From Aurantiacibacter xanthus (lineage in GTDB: Bacteria > Pseudomonadota > Alphaproteobacteria > Sphingomonadales > Sphingomonadaceae), in assembly GCF_003584015.1 (NCBI RefSeq), contig NZ_QXFM01000140.1, forward strand, positions 62,001 through 126,000: a stretch of 64,000 nt of DNA. Direction: 5' to 3'. Positions 45,144-54,141 of this stretch are shown in pieces (position 1 is the stretch's first letter; each line of letters starts with the position of its first letter). The notes beneath the pieces are model-generated. The model had not been told where the DNA came from and did not search any database. It worked only from the letters and a program-made list of their open reading frames with translations. Made by a program: the position numbers and the translations under genes.

Positions 45144-45890
45144 ATGAAAGCCCTGGTGCCCGTGAAGCGGGTAATTGACTATAATGTGAAGCCTCGCGTG
45201 AAGGCAGACGGGTCGGGCGTCGACCTTGCCAACGTGAAGATGAGCATGAACCCGTTCGATGAGATCGCGGTGGAAGAGGCGGTTCGGTTGAAGGAAGCCG
45301 GCCAGATCGACGAGATCGTGGTCGTTTCCATCGGCCCGGCAAAGGCGCAGGAGACGTTGCGCGCAGCGCTGGCGATGGGCGCGGACAGCGCGCTGCTGAT
45401 CGAGACCGAAGAGGCGATAGAGCCGCTGGCGGTTGCGAAGATGCTCAAGGCCGTGTCCGGAGAGGTCGAGCCCGGCCTGATCATCCTTGGCAAGCAGGCG
45501 ATCGACGACGACAGCAACCAGACCGGACAGATGCTGGCCGGGCTGATGAATCTGCCGCAGGGCACCTTCGCCAGCAAGGTCGAACTTGAGGGCGACCATG
45601 TGCGCGTTACGCGCGAGGTCGATGGCGGGCTGGAGACCGTGCGGCTGTCAACGCCTGCTATCATCACCACCGACCTGCGCCTCAACGAGCCGCGTTACGC
45701 ATCGCTTCCCAACATCATGAAGGCGAAGAAGAAGCCGCTCGAGATCAAGACTCCCGCCGATTACGGCGTCGACATCGCACCGCGCCTCAAGACGCTGAAC
45801 GTGTCCGAACCGCCGGTCCGGCAGGCTGGCGTGAAGGTCGCAGATGTCGATGAACTGATTGCCAGGCTGAAGGCCATGGGCGTCGCTTGA
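45144..45890 (+). CDS. etfB: Electron transfer flavoprotein beta subunit
   Basis: 248 residues: [20 protein letters not shown] start, [17 protein letters not shown], and the AMP-binding/recognition-loop region with [15 protein letters not shown]. It forms the FAD- and AMP-containing heterodimer with the alpha subunit that collects electrons from acyl-CoA dehydrogenases. Located 27 bases after the acyl-CoA dehydrogenase and 22 bases before etfA. Sphingomonads normally have a housekeeping etfBA elsewhere, so this pair is probably a dedicated second copy; that is inference. Confidence 0.95.
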   Translation: MKALVPVKRVIDYNVKPRVKADGSGVDLANVKMSMNPFDEIAVEEAVRLKEAGQIDEIVVVSIGPAKAQETLRAALAMGADSALLIETEEAIEPLAVAKMLKAVSGEVEPGLIILGKQAIDDDSNQTGQMLAGLMNLPQGTFASKVELEGDHVRVTREVDGGLETVRLSTPAIITTDLRLNEPRYASLPNIMKAKKKPLEIKTPADYGVDIAPRLKTLNVSEPPVRQAGVKVADVDELIARLKAMGVA

Positions 45891-45912
45891 GAACAGGCGT
45901 GGGAAGGAAGAA

Positions 45913-46845
45913 ATGATGAAGACACTTGTTTATGTCGCTCACGACAATGTGCATCTGGGCGACGCGACGCTGGCCACGGTAACCGCAGCCTCGAAGCTGG
46001 GTGAGGTTCACCTGCTGGTTGCGGGCGCCGGCTGTGGTGCAGTCGCCGAAGCCGCGAGCAGGATCGCGGGTATCGGCAAGGTTCATGTCGCGGACGATGC
46101 TGCCTGCGAACACCAGCTGGCGGAGAATATTGCGCCGCTGATTGCAGGGCTGATGACGGATCATGATGCGGTGCTGTTCCCCGCCACCACCACGGGCAAG
46201 AACATTGCCCCGCGTGTGGCCGCACTGCTCGACGTGATGCAGATATCCGATATCCTGTCGGTCGAGGGCGAGAGGACGTTCACCCGCCCGATCTATGCAG
46301 GCAATGCCATTGCCACGGTCGAGAGCAGCGATGCCAAGCTCGTCATCACGGTGCGCGGTACTGCCTTTGACAAAGCCGAAGCCGAAGGTGGAGCCGCCGA
46401 GATCGCGGCGGTCGCCTCCACCGACGATGCGGGTAAGTCCAGCTTTGTGTCTGCGGAACTCGCCAAGAGTGAACGTCCGGAACTCACCAGTGCGAAGATC
46501 ATCGTCTCAGGGGGGCGCGCGCTCAAGGACAGCGCCACTTTCGAGAACATCGTCATGCCGCTGGCCGACAAGCTCGGCGCAGGCGTGGGCGCCTCACGCG
46601 CGGCGGTGGACGCAGGCTATGTCCCGAACGACTATCAGGTCGGCCAGACAGGCAAGATCGTCGCCCCGGAAGTGTACATTGCCATCGGCATCAGCGGCGC
46701 GATCCAGCACCTTGCCGGGATGAAGGATTCCAAGACCATCATCGCCATCAACAAGGACGAGGACGCGCCCATCTTCCAGGTTGCCGACATCGGTCTCGTC
46801 GCAGACCTCTACCAGGCCGTGCCGGAACTGACCGCCGCACTATGA
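45913..46845 (+). CDS. etfA: Electron transfer flavoprotein alpha subunit
   Basis: 310 residues with the C-terminal FAD-binding signature [50 protein letters not shown] and [20 protein letters not shown]. It pairs with EtfB to carry electrons to ETF-ubiquinone oxidoreductase. A second Met one codon in is an equally possible start. The gene is followed by a strong terminator at 46866, closing the acyl-CoA dehydrogenase-etfBA operon. Confidence 0.95.
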   Translation: MMKTLVYVAHDNVHLGDATLATVTAASKLGEVHLLVAGAGCGAVAEAASRIAGIGKVHVADDAACEHQLAENIAPLIAGLMTDHDAVLFPATTTGKNIAPRVAALLDVMQISDILSVEGERTFTRPIYAGNAIATVESSDAKLVITVRGTAFDKAEAEGGAAEIAAVASTDDAGKSSFVSAELAKSERPELTSAKIIVSGGRALKDSATFENIVMPLADKLGAGVGASRAAVDAGYVPNDYQVGQTGKIVAPEVYIAIGISGAIQHLAGMKDSKTIIAINKDEDAPIFQVADIGLVADLYQAVPELTAAL

Positions 46846-46865
46846 TCCAGTGAGAATGCGCTTGG

Positions 46866-46903
46866 CCCCGCCACGTCGGTGAGGACGTGGCGGGGTCTTA
46901 TTA
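46866..46903 (+). terminator. Rho-independent terminator after etfA
   Basis: CCCCGCCACGTC (46866-46877) pairs perfectly with GACGTGGCGGGG (46884-46895), with a 6-base loop followed by TCTTATTATT. A strong intrinsic terminator for the operon. The next 120 bases up to the SDR stop contain no supported gene. Confidence 0.85.
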
Positions 46904-47027
46904 TTGGCCGAGTGCGCGTGGCGGCCTCCTGAAATACCAAAAGGCAGGCACAAGGTGGATTATCAGCCCGCCCCAGAACGCTTCACGGATCGCTCCCGAA
47001 GGCGGCGTTAGAACTCAACGAACCTTA

Positions 47028-47804
47028 TCAGCGAACATAGAGCCCGCCGTTCATATCGAGCGTCGCGCCCACGAAAAAGCCGCCACGGTCGGATGCTAGC
47101 AGCGCCGCAGCAGCTGCAATTTCGCTGACTTCCATGAAACGTCCGACCGGCACCTTGCCTTCGACCATGGCGATCTGTTCGTCCGACAGACGTGCCTTGG
47201 CGGTGGCAATGGGGCCCGGCGAAATCGCGTTCACCGTGACGCCCTTGTCAGCCAGCAACTGTGCAAAGTACTTCGTCAGCATGATCGCTCCGGCCTTGGA
47301 CGAAGCATAATGCGGTGATGCCACCGTGCCGCCGTTCTGGCCCGCCAATGAGGTGATGTTGACGATCCGGCCATAGCCGTTTTCCGCCATGTGATCCTTG
47401 AAAACCTGGCAGCTCAGAAACACGCTGCGCATGTTGATGGCCACGATTTCATCGAACTCATCGGGCGTGATGTCGTCCACGGGCGTGCGCTTGGCGTAGC
47501 CCGCATTGTTGACCACGATATCGACCTTGCCCCATTTTGCGATCACCGCATCGCGTCCGGCGATGAAATCATCTTTGCTGCGGACATCGAGTGAAACGAC
47601 CATCGCGGTATCGCCCGAGGGATCGAGTGACCTGGCGACGGTCTGAGCCGCCGCCAGGTCGATATCGCAGATCGCAACATGCCCGCCGCCGGCATGGATT
47701 TCGCGGCAGATAGCTTCGCCGACGCCTTTGGCGCCGCCGGTGATCATTGCGGTCCGTCCTTCGAAAGAGAAGGAGCCGGGTTCGGGTAGTTTGGTAAGGG
47801 TCAT
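47028..47804 (-). CDS. Short-chain dehydrogenase/reductase in the receptor operon
   Basis: 258 residues. The cofactor motif TGGAKGVGE occupies about 22-30, Asp in CDIDLAAAQ suggests NAD(H) preference, and NNAGYAKR, the catalytic Ser region NITSLAG and YASSK follow. It ends with the typical GATLDMNGGLYVR. It follows the TonB-dependent receptor by 26 bases on the same strand and so is expressed with a substrate-uptake protein. Likely oxidises a ring hydroxyl or reduces a ketone of the imported compound; the precise reaction is unknown. Confidence 0.87.
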   Translation of the reverse strand: MTLTKLPEPGSFSFEGRTAMITGGAKGVGEAICREIHAGGGHVAICDIDLAAAQTVARSLDPSGDTAMVVSLDVRSKDDFIAGRDAVIAKWGKVDIVVNNAGYAKRTPVDDITPDEFDEIVAINMRSVFLSCQVFKDHMAENGYGRIVNITSLAGQNGGTVASPHYASSKAGAIMLTKYFAQLLADKGVTVNAISPGPIATAKARLSDEQIAMVEGKVPVGRFMEVSEIAAAAALLASDRGGFFVGATLDMNGGLYVR

Positions 47805-47830
47805 GTTGCCATCCAGTTGCGCCCAAGGGC

Positions 47831-50122
47831 TCAGAATTTATAGCCCAGTGTCACGCCATAGCTGCGCGGGGTGTTGGTGAAGATTTTCCAGTATCGGCTC
47901 TGGCCGTTCGGCACGACGAGGAACGCCGTGATGTCGTCGGCATGCATTATCTGGTAGTTATTGGTGAGGTTCTTGCCCCACAGGCCCAGATTCCATCGGC
48001 CATCGGCACTTTCATAATTCAGACGCGCGTTGAGTGTGCGCCCGCGCGTGTCGTCATAGAGGTTCTGCCAGGTCGAAAGATCGTTCGCATCGTCGGTCGA
48101 GATGCGCGACGAATAGTTGAACTCGACCTGCGGGGTGAGAATGGCACCATCGGGCAGGTAGGCATCATATTTCACGCGAGCCAGAAACGAGTGCCTCGGG
48201 GCATATTTTGCCGGATTGCCCGAATAGTCGACATCGACCAGTGGATCGTAGAGCGAGGTATATTCGCCATCGAGGTAGGTGTAGTTGAAGGTCAGCAGTA
48301 GACCGTCGAGCGGACGCAGCTTCGATTCAAGCTCCATGCCCTGCATTTTCAGCGTGCCGTTGAACGTATGGGCAACGCCTCCTGCGCCAGAGAAGTTCTG
48401 CAGGTCCTTGGTCTGCTGGTCGAACAGCGCGATATTGAGATCGAGCATGTTGTCGAACAGGCGCGTCTTGGCACCGATCTCGAAGTTACGCGCCTTCTCC
48501 GGGTCGAGCGGGATGGTGGGGTTCAGATAGGCATTGTCGACGAAGCCGCCCGATTTGAAGCCCTTGGCGTAGGTCGCATAAAGGTTCACGCCATCGACCG
48601 GCTCGTACTTGATGGTGAAGCGAGGGGTGAACGCATCCCAGCTCTGGCCACCGGAGGCATCCACTTCACCCGGAAAGCCAAGGCCCGGAATGCCGGTGGG
48701 ATCGGTGGTTGAGAAAGCGCGATAGTCGATCGACTTCTTGTCCTTGGTGTAGCGCCCGCCTGCGACCACAGAGAGGCGGTCGGTAACCTCGAAAGTCAGT
48801 TCACCGAAGATGGCATAGGAACGAACCTGACCGTCCTGCACACGGGTGATGTTGGAGACGTCCGGATTGGTGGGAATTCTGCCGTCGAACACACTTCCGG
48901 GCAGCGGACTGTAATAGAAGGTGTTTGTCGTCGAGACATCCGCGTTCAGATAGTAGGCACCCACGACATAGGACAGACGATTGGGCGCAGAGGCAAAGCG
49001 AATCTCCTGCGTGAAGCTGCGATTCCTCACATCCTGACGGCGATCGAAGACCGGAACCACCGTGCCCACCGGAATATCGTCGTTGATCGCGTGGCTGTCA
49101 TTCATGCGATAGCCGGTAATCGCCGTCAGTGTGCCGCCAAACAGGTCAAGATCACCGCGCAGATAGCCGCCCCGCAAACGCTGGCGATAGGGCGAGGGGG
49201 CGTAGTCGTTGTTGGTCCACTCGTCGTTGGTAAAGTCGCCAAATGAGGCGGGCACGACCTGATCGCCGCCGATGCCGAGCTGGATCGAACCGGCATTGCC
49301 TGTGGTGTAGGAATAGTCGCCCGCGAGCACGATCTCCAGCGTGTCGGTCGGCCTGAACAGCAGCTTGCCCCGCATGGCGTAGCCGTCGGTCTCGCCATAG
49401 TTGCCAGGCTGGTTGGGGGTCTTGATCAGCCCTTCGGAACTCTCGGTCGAAAAGGCGAAGCGGGCTGCGAGCTTATCTTCGATCACAGTGGTGTTGACCA
49501 TGCCCTCGGTACGGAAGTAGCCGCCGTTTCCGGCAGTCACCTGCATCGAAAACTCGTCGTCGAACTTGGGATTGTTGGTCACCACCGCGATGGCGCCACC
49601 CACCACGTTGCGGCCGAAAAGCGTGCCCTGCGGACCGCGCAGGACCTCGACGCGCTCCACGTCATAAAAGTTGGCGTTCAGGTCATTGTTGAAGACGTAA
49701 TAGATGTCGTCCTGAAAGTAGGCGACGGGCGTGTCCAGCGTGGCGGTGCGGAAGGTCGAGACATTGCCGCGGATCGACAGGATCGAGAGGGACTTGTCAG
49801 AGGTGTTGACGGTGATGCCGGGAAGTTCGGTCGTCAGCGCGGAGGGGCTGAATACCTGCTGCTGGGTCAGTTCGCCGCCACTGAAAGCCGCGATCGAGAA
49901 AGGCACTTCGCGTACGGTCGATTCGCGACGCTGTGCCGTGACGATGATATCCTGGCTTTCGTTGCGGCGAGCAGAGGAAGCAGCAGGGGTAGCCTGCCCC
50001 TGATTAGTATCTCCGACCAAATCCGATGACGTCGGTGCGTTGCCATCCTGTGCAACAGCCGGGGCGGCACAGCATACAGCAATGACAGTAAGCGACGTAA
50101 ATGTCTGGAAAATATGTCTCAT
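47831..50122 (-). CDS. TonB-dependent receptor for catabolic substrate uptake
   Basis: 763 residues. A signal peptide (cleavage near AVAQD) is followed by a TonB-box-like DIIVTAQRRESTVREVPFS and plug landmarks SIRGNVSTFRTATLDTPVAYFQDD and VEVLRGPQGTLFGRNVVGGAI. The barrel ends SYGVTLGYKF. It belongs to the large group of non-siderophore receptors expanded in sphingomonads and thought to import aromatic, terpenoid or other hydrophobic nutrients. GGGAGAGA precedes the start. Operon with an SDR, divergent from a Rieske dioxygenase operon, with a TGGTNNNACCA operator between. Confidence 0.9.
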   Translation of the reverse strand: MRHIFQTFTSLTVIAVCCAAPAVAQDGNAPTSSDLVGDTNQGQATPAASSARRNESQDIIVTAQRRESTVREVPFSIAAFSGGELTQQQVFSPSALTTELPGITVNTSDKSLSILSIRGNVSTFRTATLDTPVAYFQDDIYYVFNNDLNANFYDVERVEVLRGPQGTLFGRNVVGGAIAVVTNNPKFDDEFSMQVTAGNGGYFRTEGMVNTTVIEDKLAARFAFSTESSEGLIKTPNQPGNYGETDGYAMRGKLLFRPTDTLEIVLAGDYSYTTGNAGSIQLGIGGDQVVPASFGDFTNDEWTNNDYAPSPYRQRLRGGYLRGDLDLFGGTLTAITGYRMNDSHAINDDIPVGTVVPVFDRRQDVRNRSFTQEIRFASAPNRLSYVVGAYYLNADVSTTNTFYYSPLPGSVFDGRIPTNPDVSNITRVQDGQVRSYAIFGELTFEVTDRLSVVAGGRYTKDKKSIDYRAFSTTDPTGIPGLGFPGEVDASGGQSWDAFTPRFTIKYEPVDGVNLYATYAKGFKSGGFVDNAYLNPTIPLDPEKARNFEIGAKTRLFDNMLDLNIALFDQQTKDLQNFSGAGGVAHTFNGTLKMQGMELESKLRPLDGLLLTFNYTYLDGEYTSLYDPLVDVDYSGNPAKYAPRHSFLARVKYDAYLPDGAILTPQVEFNYSSRISTDDANDLSTWQNLYDDTRGRTLNARLNYESADGRWNLGLWGKNLTNNYQIMHADDITAFLVVPNGQSRYWKIFTNTPRSYGVTLGYKF

Positions 50123-50223
50123 TTCTAGATGTCTCTCCCTAGGACCTTGTGGCCCGCGTTGTTATCGAGCGCAGAAAGAGCGACGAACGGGAAGAATATC
50201 AATAGCTTCATCCCGTTTTTTGA

Positions 50224-50236
50224 ATGGTACAACCAT
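50224..50236. promoter_or_regulatory. FadR/GntR-type operator ATGGT-ACA-ACCAT
   Basis: A perfect 5+3+5 palindrome in the 246-bp region between the divergent receptor-SDR and Rieske-reductase-transporter operons. It fits the same T-x-GT-x3-AC-x-A rule as the site at 43918. It could control both directions. The remainder of the region shows no gene. Confidence 0.55.
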
Positions 50237-50368
50237 AATCCGATTGGGGACCGGCGGACTGACGATCTAGCTCGGGAATGGAAATGGCGTTCGGATCTCC
50301 GGGCAGACATGAGGGCCGGCAGGAAGTCGGGCCCGCACTGACGACAAAACAAAAACTACGAGGATGAG

Positions 50369-51682
50369 ATGCAGACCAAGGACAGTGAAGATCTAACTCG
50401 CGTGGGCCCCGGCACCGTTATGGGCACCTTCATGCGTCAGTACTGGATTCCGGCGTGTCTTTCGTCGGAATTGGTGGCTGATGGTGATCCGGTCCGGCTG
50501 ATGCTTCTGTGCGAGAAACTGATCGCTTTCCGCGACAGCGAGGGCCGGGTGGGAATCATGGACCATCGTTGTCCGCATCGCTGCGCCTCGCTGTTCATCG
50601 GCCGCAACGAGGAAAGCGGTATTCGTTGTGTCTATCACGGCTGGAAGTTCGACGTGAACGGCAACTGCGTCGACATGCCCTCGGTTCCGGCCCGCATGGA
50701 TTTCAAGGAGCGGGTCCACGCCAAGGCCTACAAGACCTATGAGGCGAACGGACTCGTCTGGGTCTACATGGGCGCCGATCAGGACAGCCCCCCGCCGCAC
50801 CCGCAGATCGAGGCTGCTATGCATCCCGATGCGGAAATCTGGTGCCTGCAGCGCGACTGCAACTGGCTCCAGGCACTGGAAGGGGACCTCGACACCAGCC
50901 ACGTCGGCTTCCTGCATGTCGGTTCGCTGAAGCCGGAGGACCTCGACGAGGATCACCCGATGCGTCCAACCGTTCTCAACCGTGCGCCGGAGTATGAGGT
51001 GCGGCAGTCCGACTGGGGGGTAATGTACGGCGGCTATCGCCCCAATGACGATGGGCAGATGTCGTGGCGCGTGGCCCATTACATGTTCCCGTTCTGGACG
51101 CAGACGCCCAACAATCGTTTCGCAACCCGCGCAATCGCCCGCGCCTGGGTGCCGATGGACGACGAGCATTCGATGCTGTTCGACATCACCTGTGGAAGCG
51201 ATGCTGGGAACCCGGCCTATACCTCAACCCTGAAAGACGGGACGCCGCTGTTCGAGAAAATCAGCTACGCGCCCAACAACACCGATTGGTACGGACGCTG
51301 GCGCTCGACCGACAGCGAGGCGAATGACTGGGCGATCGACCGGGATTCCCAACGCAACGGCACCCAGTTCACCGGCATCCCGAACATCACCATGCAGGAT
51401 CAGGCCGTGACCGAAAGCATGGGGCCGATCACCGACCATAGCTTCGAGAACCTGGCACCAACCGATCAGATGATCGCCCGCGTCCGTCGTCGTGCTCTCA
51501 TGGCCGCGCGCGCTCTGGTCGAAGGAACGGCTCCTGCGCCTGGGGCGAACGAACCTGAGGTCTTCTACAATGCGCGTGCAGGCTCTTTCCTGCACGATCC
51601 TGAGGACAGCCTTGCCGGCGCCTATGAAACCGCGCTCAGCACGGCAATGCGTTGGGGCAAGGAAGTCGAGGCGGCCGAGTAA
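50369..51682 (+). CDS. Rieske non-heme iron oxygenase large subunit (phthalate 4,5-dioxygenase-like)
   Basis: 437 residues. Rieske ligands are Cys68/His70 and Cys87/His90 (DHRCPHRCASLFIGRNEESGIRCVYHGW). The catalytic iron ligands are His178 and His183 with Asp173 or Asp175 nearby (LEGDLDTSHVGFLHVG). The pattern and C-terminal length match the single-component-oxygenase group that includes phthalate 4,5-dioxygenase, which is paired with a PDR-type FMN/[2Fe-2S] reductase; such a reductase is the next gene. It adds oxygen to a ring or methyl group. GAGGA precedes the start. Substrate unassigned. Confidence 0.9.
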   Translation: MQTKDSEDLTRVGPGTVMGTFMRQYWIPACLSSELVADGDPVRLMLLCEKLIAFRDSEGRVGIMDHRCPHRCASLFIGRNEESGIRCVYHGWKFDVNGNCVDMPSVPARMDFKERVHAKAYKTYEANGLVWVYMGADQDSPPPHPQIEAAMHPDAEIWCLQRDCNWLQALEGDLDTSHVGFLHVGSLKPEDLDEDHPMRPTVLNRAPEYEVRQSDWGVMYGGYRPNDDGQMSWRVAHYMFPFWTQTPNNRFATRAIARAWVPMDDEHSMLFDITCGSDAGNPAYTSTLKDGTPLFEKISYAPNNTDWYGRWRSTDSEANDWAIDRDSQRNGTQFTGIPNITMQDQAVTESMGPITDHSFENLAPTDQMIARVRRRALMAARALVEGTAPAPGANEPEVFYNARAGSFLHDPEDSLAGAYETALSTAMRWGKEVEAAE

Positions 51683-51729
51683 CGCGCTCGTTTCCAGGGA
51701 AGAGCAACCCCTGACAGTGGTGGCATATA

Positions 51730-51778
51730 GTACGCAGGCGTGGGCGACGTGGTCATGATCGACGACACGCCTGCGTAC
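51730..51778. repeat. Perfect 13-bp inverted repeat with 23-base loop between oxygenase and reductase genes
   Basis: GTACGCAGGCGTG (51730-51742) and CACGCCTGCGTAC (51766-51778) are exact reverse complements, located in the 108-bp gap and ending 12 bases before the reductase start. In RNA it forms a stable stem that could protect the upstream message, attenuate, or set the oxygenase:reductase ratio; alternatively it is a DNA operator. No T-run follows. Confidence 0.6.
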
Positions 51779-51790
51779 AGCCAAGGAAGT

Positions 51791-52726
51791 ATGATGAAAG
51801 CAAGAATCACGACAATTGAACGTGAGGCCGATGGGATCAATTCCTATTTCCTGGCCTCTCTGGACGGGCAGGAAATGCCGCCCTTTGAACCGGGCGCGCA
51901 CGTCGATGTCGAGCTCAGACCCGGACTGACCCGCAGCTACTCGCTGGTCAATGACCCCAAGGAGCGCGGCTATTACGAAATCGCGGTCCACCACGCGATC
52001 AACAGCCGTGGCGGGTCGCGCCATATCCACGAGATGTGGAACGTGGGCGAGGTGGTCGAGATCTCGGCACCGAAAAACAATTTCCCGATGAACGAAGATG
52101 CCGCCCACACGGTGCTTATAGCCGGGGGCATTGGCGTCACTCCGATGCTGCCGATGATCGCCCGGCTGGAAGAACTGGGGAGGAGCTGGGAGCTGCACTA
52201 CGTGGCGGGAACGCCTGAACGTGCCGCCTATGTCGACAGGCTATCCGCTTACCCGAACGCGCGGGTCGTCTTCGATGGGATCGAGGGCGGTGTGAGGCTC
52301 GACCTTGCGAAGCTGTGCGCAAGCGCGCCCGGCGATGCGCATCTCTACTGCTGCGGGCCGGGCGGAATGCTTGATGATTTCGTTGCTCTCAACAAGGGGC
52401 GCCCGGCCGATAACGTCCATATCGAATATTTCAGCGCAGAGACCGAGGTCGCGACCGATGGTGGCTACTCGCTGGAACTCACCCGCAGCGGCAAGACGAT
52501 ACAGGTGGCAAAGGGCGAGACGATGCTGGATGCGCTGCTGACGGCGGGCGTCGATATCGGCTTTGCCTGTTCCGAAGGCGTGTGCGGCACCTGTCAGGTC
52601 GCAGTGCTGGAAGGCGTGCCCGATCATCGCGACCACTTTCTGACCGATGAAGAGAAGGCTGCGAACAGATCGGTGATGGTCTGCTGTTCCGGCTCATGCT
52701 CGCCCAGGTTGGTACTCGACATCTAA
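51791..52726 (+). CDS. PDR/VanB-type oxygenase reductase (FMN, NADH, [2Fe-2S])
   Basis: 311 residues. The flavin domain carries LTRSYSLVNDP, the NAD-binding domain IAGGIGVTPMLPMI and YCCGPGGMLDDF, and the C-terminal plant-type ferredoxin its ligands Cys260, Cys265 and Cys268 (CSEGVCGTCQ) plus Cys298/Cys299. This order is that of phthalate dioxygenase reductase and VanB. It passes electrons from NADH to the Rieske oxygenase encoded upstream, and perhaps also to the orphan oxygenase at 42527. The start at 51791 after AAGGAAG was chosen; an upstream in-frame start at 51740 lies inside the inverted repeat. Confidence 0.92.
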   Translation: MMKARITTIEREADGINSYFLASLDGQEMPPFEPGAHVDVELRPGLTRSYSLVNDPKERGYYEIAVHHAINSRGGSRHIHEMWNVGEVVEISAPKNNFPMNEDAAHTVLIAGGIGVTPMLPMIARLEELGRSWELHYVAGTPERAAYVDRLSAYPNARVVFDGIEGGVRLDLAKLCASAPGDAHLYCCGPGGMLDDFVALNKGRPADNVHIEYFSAETEVATDGGYSLELTRSGKTIQVAKGETMLDALLTAGVDIGFACSEGVCGTCQVAVLEGVPDHRDHFLTDEEKAANRSVMVCCSGSCSPRLVLDI

Positions 52727-52791
52727 AGCACCGCAATCCCGGTTTTACAGAGCCGCTCAGCGGCCGGCCGGTTCAACCTAAGGAGAGGGTT

Positions 52792-54141
52792 TTGGCAGTT
52801 ACGCTGAGCAGCAATCAGCAGGGCGGATTTCTCGATGCCCTGCCGCTGTCCTATTACCAGATATGGTCGGTGCTGATGATCGCGGCGACCGTCGTGCTCG
52901 ACGGGCTGGATAACCAGATGCTGGGCCTTGCCGCACCGTCGCTGCTCGCTGAATGGAGCATCAGTCGCGATACCCTGGGCATGGTTTTTGCGCTGGGCTT
53001 CGTCGGCATGGCGATCGGCACGATAGTATCCGGCGTGATCGGTGATTTGTTCGGCAGGCGCGGGGCCCTGCTGATGGGCGTCGGCATTTTCGGTGTTGCA
53101 ACGCTCCTCACCGGTCTTTCGACAGCCCTGTGGCAAGTTGCGTTGCTCAAGTTTCTTGCAGGGGTCGGGCTTGGCGGTGTTCCGGGGACTGCTTCGGCCA
53201 TGATCGCCGAGTTCACACCCGCGCGCTGGCGCAGCCAGGCGGTGACCTTCGGCGTGGTTTGCGTTTCGATTGGCGGCGTGCTCGGCGGCCTTGCGGCGGC
53301 GTTGATCCTGCCGACGCTTGGCTGGCGCTGGCTGTTCTATCTCGGCGGCGGAATCACGATGGCCTTTGTCGCCTATCTCTGGTCCGTCCTGCCGGAATCG
53401 CCGCAATACCTGCTCGACCGCCGACACAGACGGGCCGAATTCGAGAAGGTGATGACGCGCATCGGGCATCCCGATCCAGCAGGGGTCGTTCCGCACGGCA
53501 CACACGGCGAGGCCGAGAAGCTTCCTTTCTCCACCCTGTTTGGCGCAGCGCACCGTCGTGACACGCTGGCGCTGGCGCTCGCCATGTTCTCGGGCATGTT
53601 CATGATCTATCTCATGTTCAATTGGGCACCCACCATGCTGACGAGCAGCGGCTATGACCTTCAGGCAGCCAGCCTTGGACTGACCAGCTTCAACATGGGC
53701 GGGGTGATCGGTGCGATGCTGGCGTCGTTTGCGATTATCAGGCTGGGTTCGCGCATCACGCTGGTGGCGATGGCGACCGTGGGCACATTGGTTTGCGGGG
53801 TATTGGCGGTGCTGCCGATGACAGACGGGGGTAATGAAACGGCGATGCTGGGCCTGCTGGTGGCAATGGGGCTGTTTGCCAGTGCCGCGCAGTCGGCGAT
53901 GTTCGCGGTAGGCGCACACGCATTTCCCACCGGTGTCCGGGCGCGTGGTCTTGGCACAATGGGCGTTGCCGGCCGTGCCGGTGCCATCGTCAGCGCGGTC
54001 GCGGGGGCATGGCTGATCGGCGGCGGTCCGCAGACATTTTTCGGCGCGCTGGCCGGGCTGATGCTTGTCAACGCGGTCGGATTCCTGGTGGTGCGCAGCC
54101 ATATTCCGCGACTTGTGCGCAAACAGGAGGTGCCCGCATGA
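52792..54141 (+). CDS. MFS transporter, aromatic acid:H+ symporter (AAHS) type
   Basis: 449 residues with 12 predicted helices. The first-helix acidic motif LDGLDNQML occupies the position of DGFD in PcaK/BenK. The helix 2-3 loop has GVIGDLFGRRGALL, and the central loop is DRRHRRAEFEKV. Such carriers import benzoate-like and hydroxybenzoate acids with protons. The start is set at a TTG (52792) because AAGGAGAGGG lies just before it and it gives the normal family N-terminus; the open frame reaches back into the reductase gene. It overlaps the GMC gene by 4 bases. Confidence 0.85.
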   Translation: MAVTLSSNQQGGFLDALPLSYYQIWSVLMIAATVVLDGLDNQMLGLAAPSLLAEWSISRDTLGMVFALGFVGMAIGTIVSGVIGDLFGRRGALLMGVGIFGVATLLTGLSTALWQVALLKFLAGVGLGGVPGTASAMIAEFTPARWRSQAVTFGVVCVSIGGVLGGLAAALILPTLGWRWLFYLGGGITMAFVAYLWSVLPESPQYLLDRRHRRAEFEKVMTRIGHPDPAGVVPHGTHGEAEKLPFSTLFGAAHRRDTLALALAMFSGMFMIYLMFNWAPTMLTSSGYDLQAASLGLTSFNMGGVIGAMLASFAIIRLGSRITLVAMATVGTLVCGVLAVLPMTDGGNETAMLGLLVAMGLFASAAQSAMFAVGAHAFPTGVRARGLGTMGVAGRAGAIVSAVAGAWLIGGGPQTFFGALAGLMLVNAVGFLVVRSHIPRLVRKQEVPA

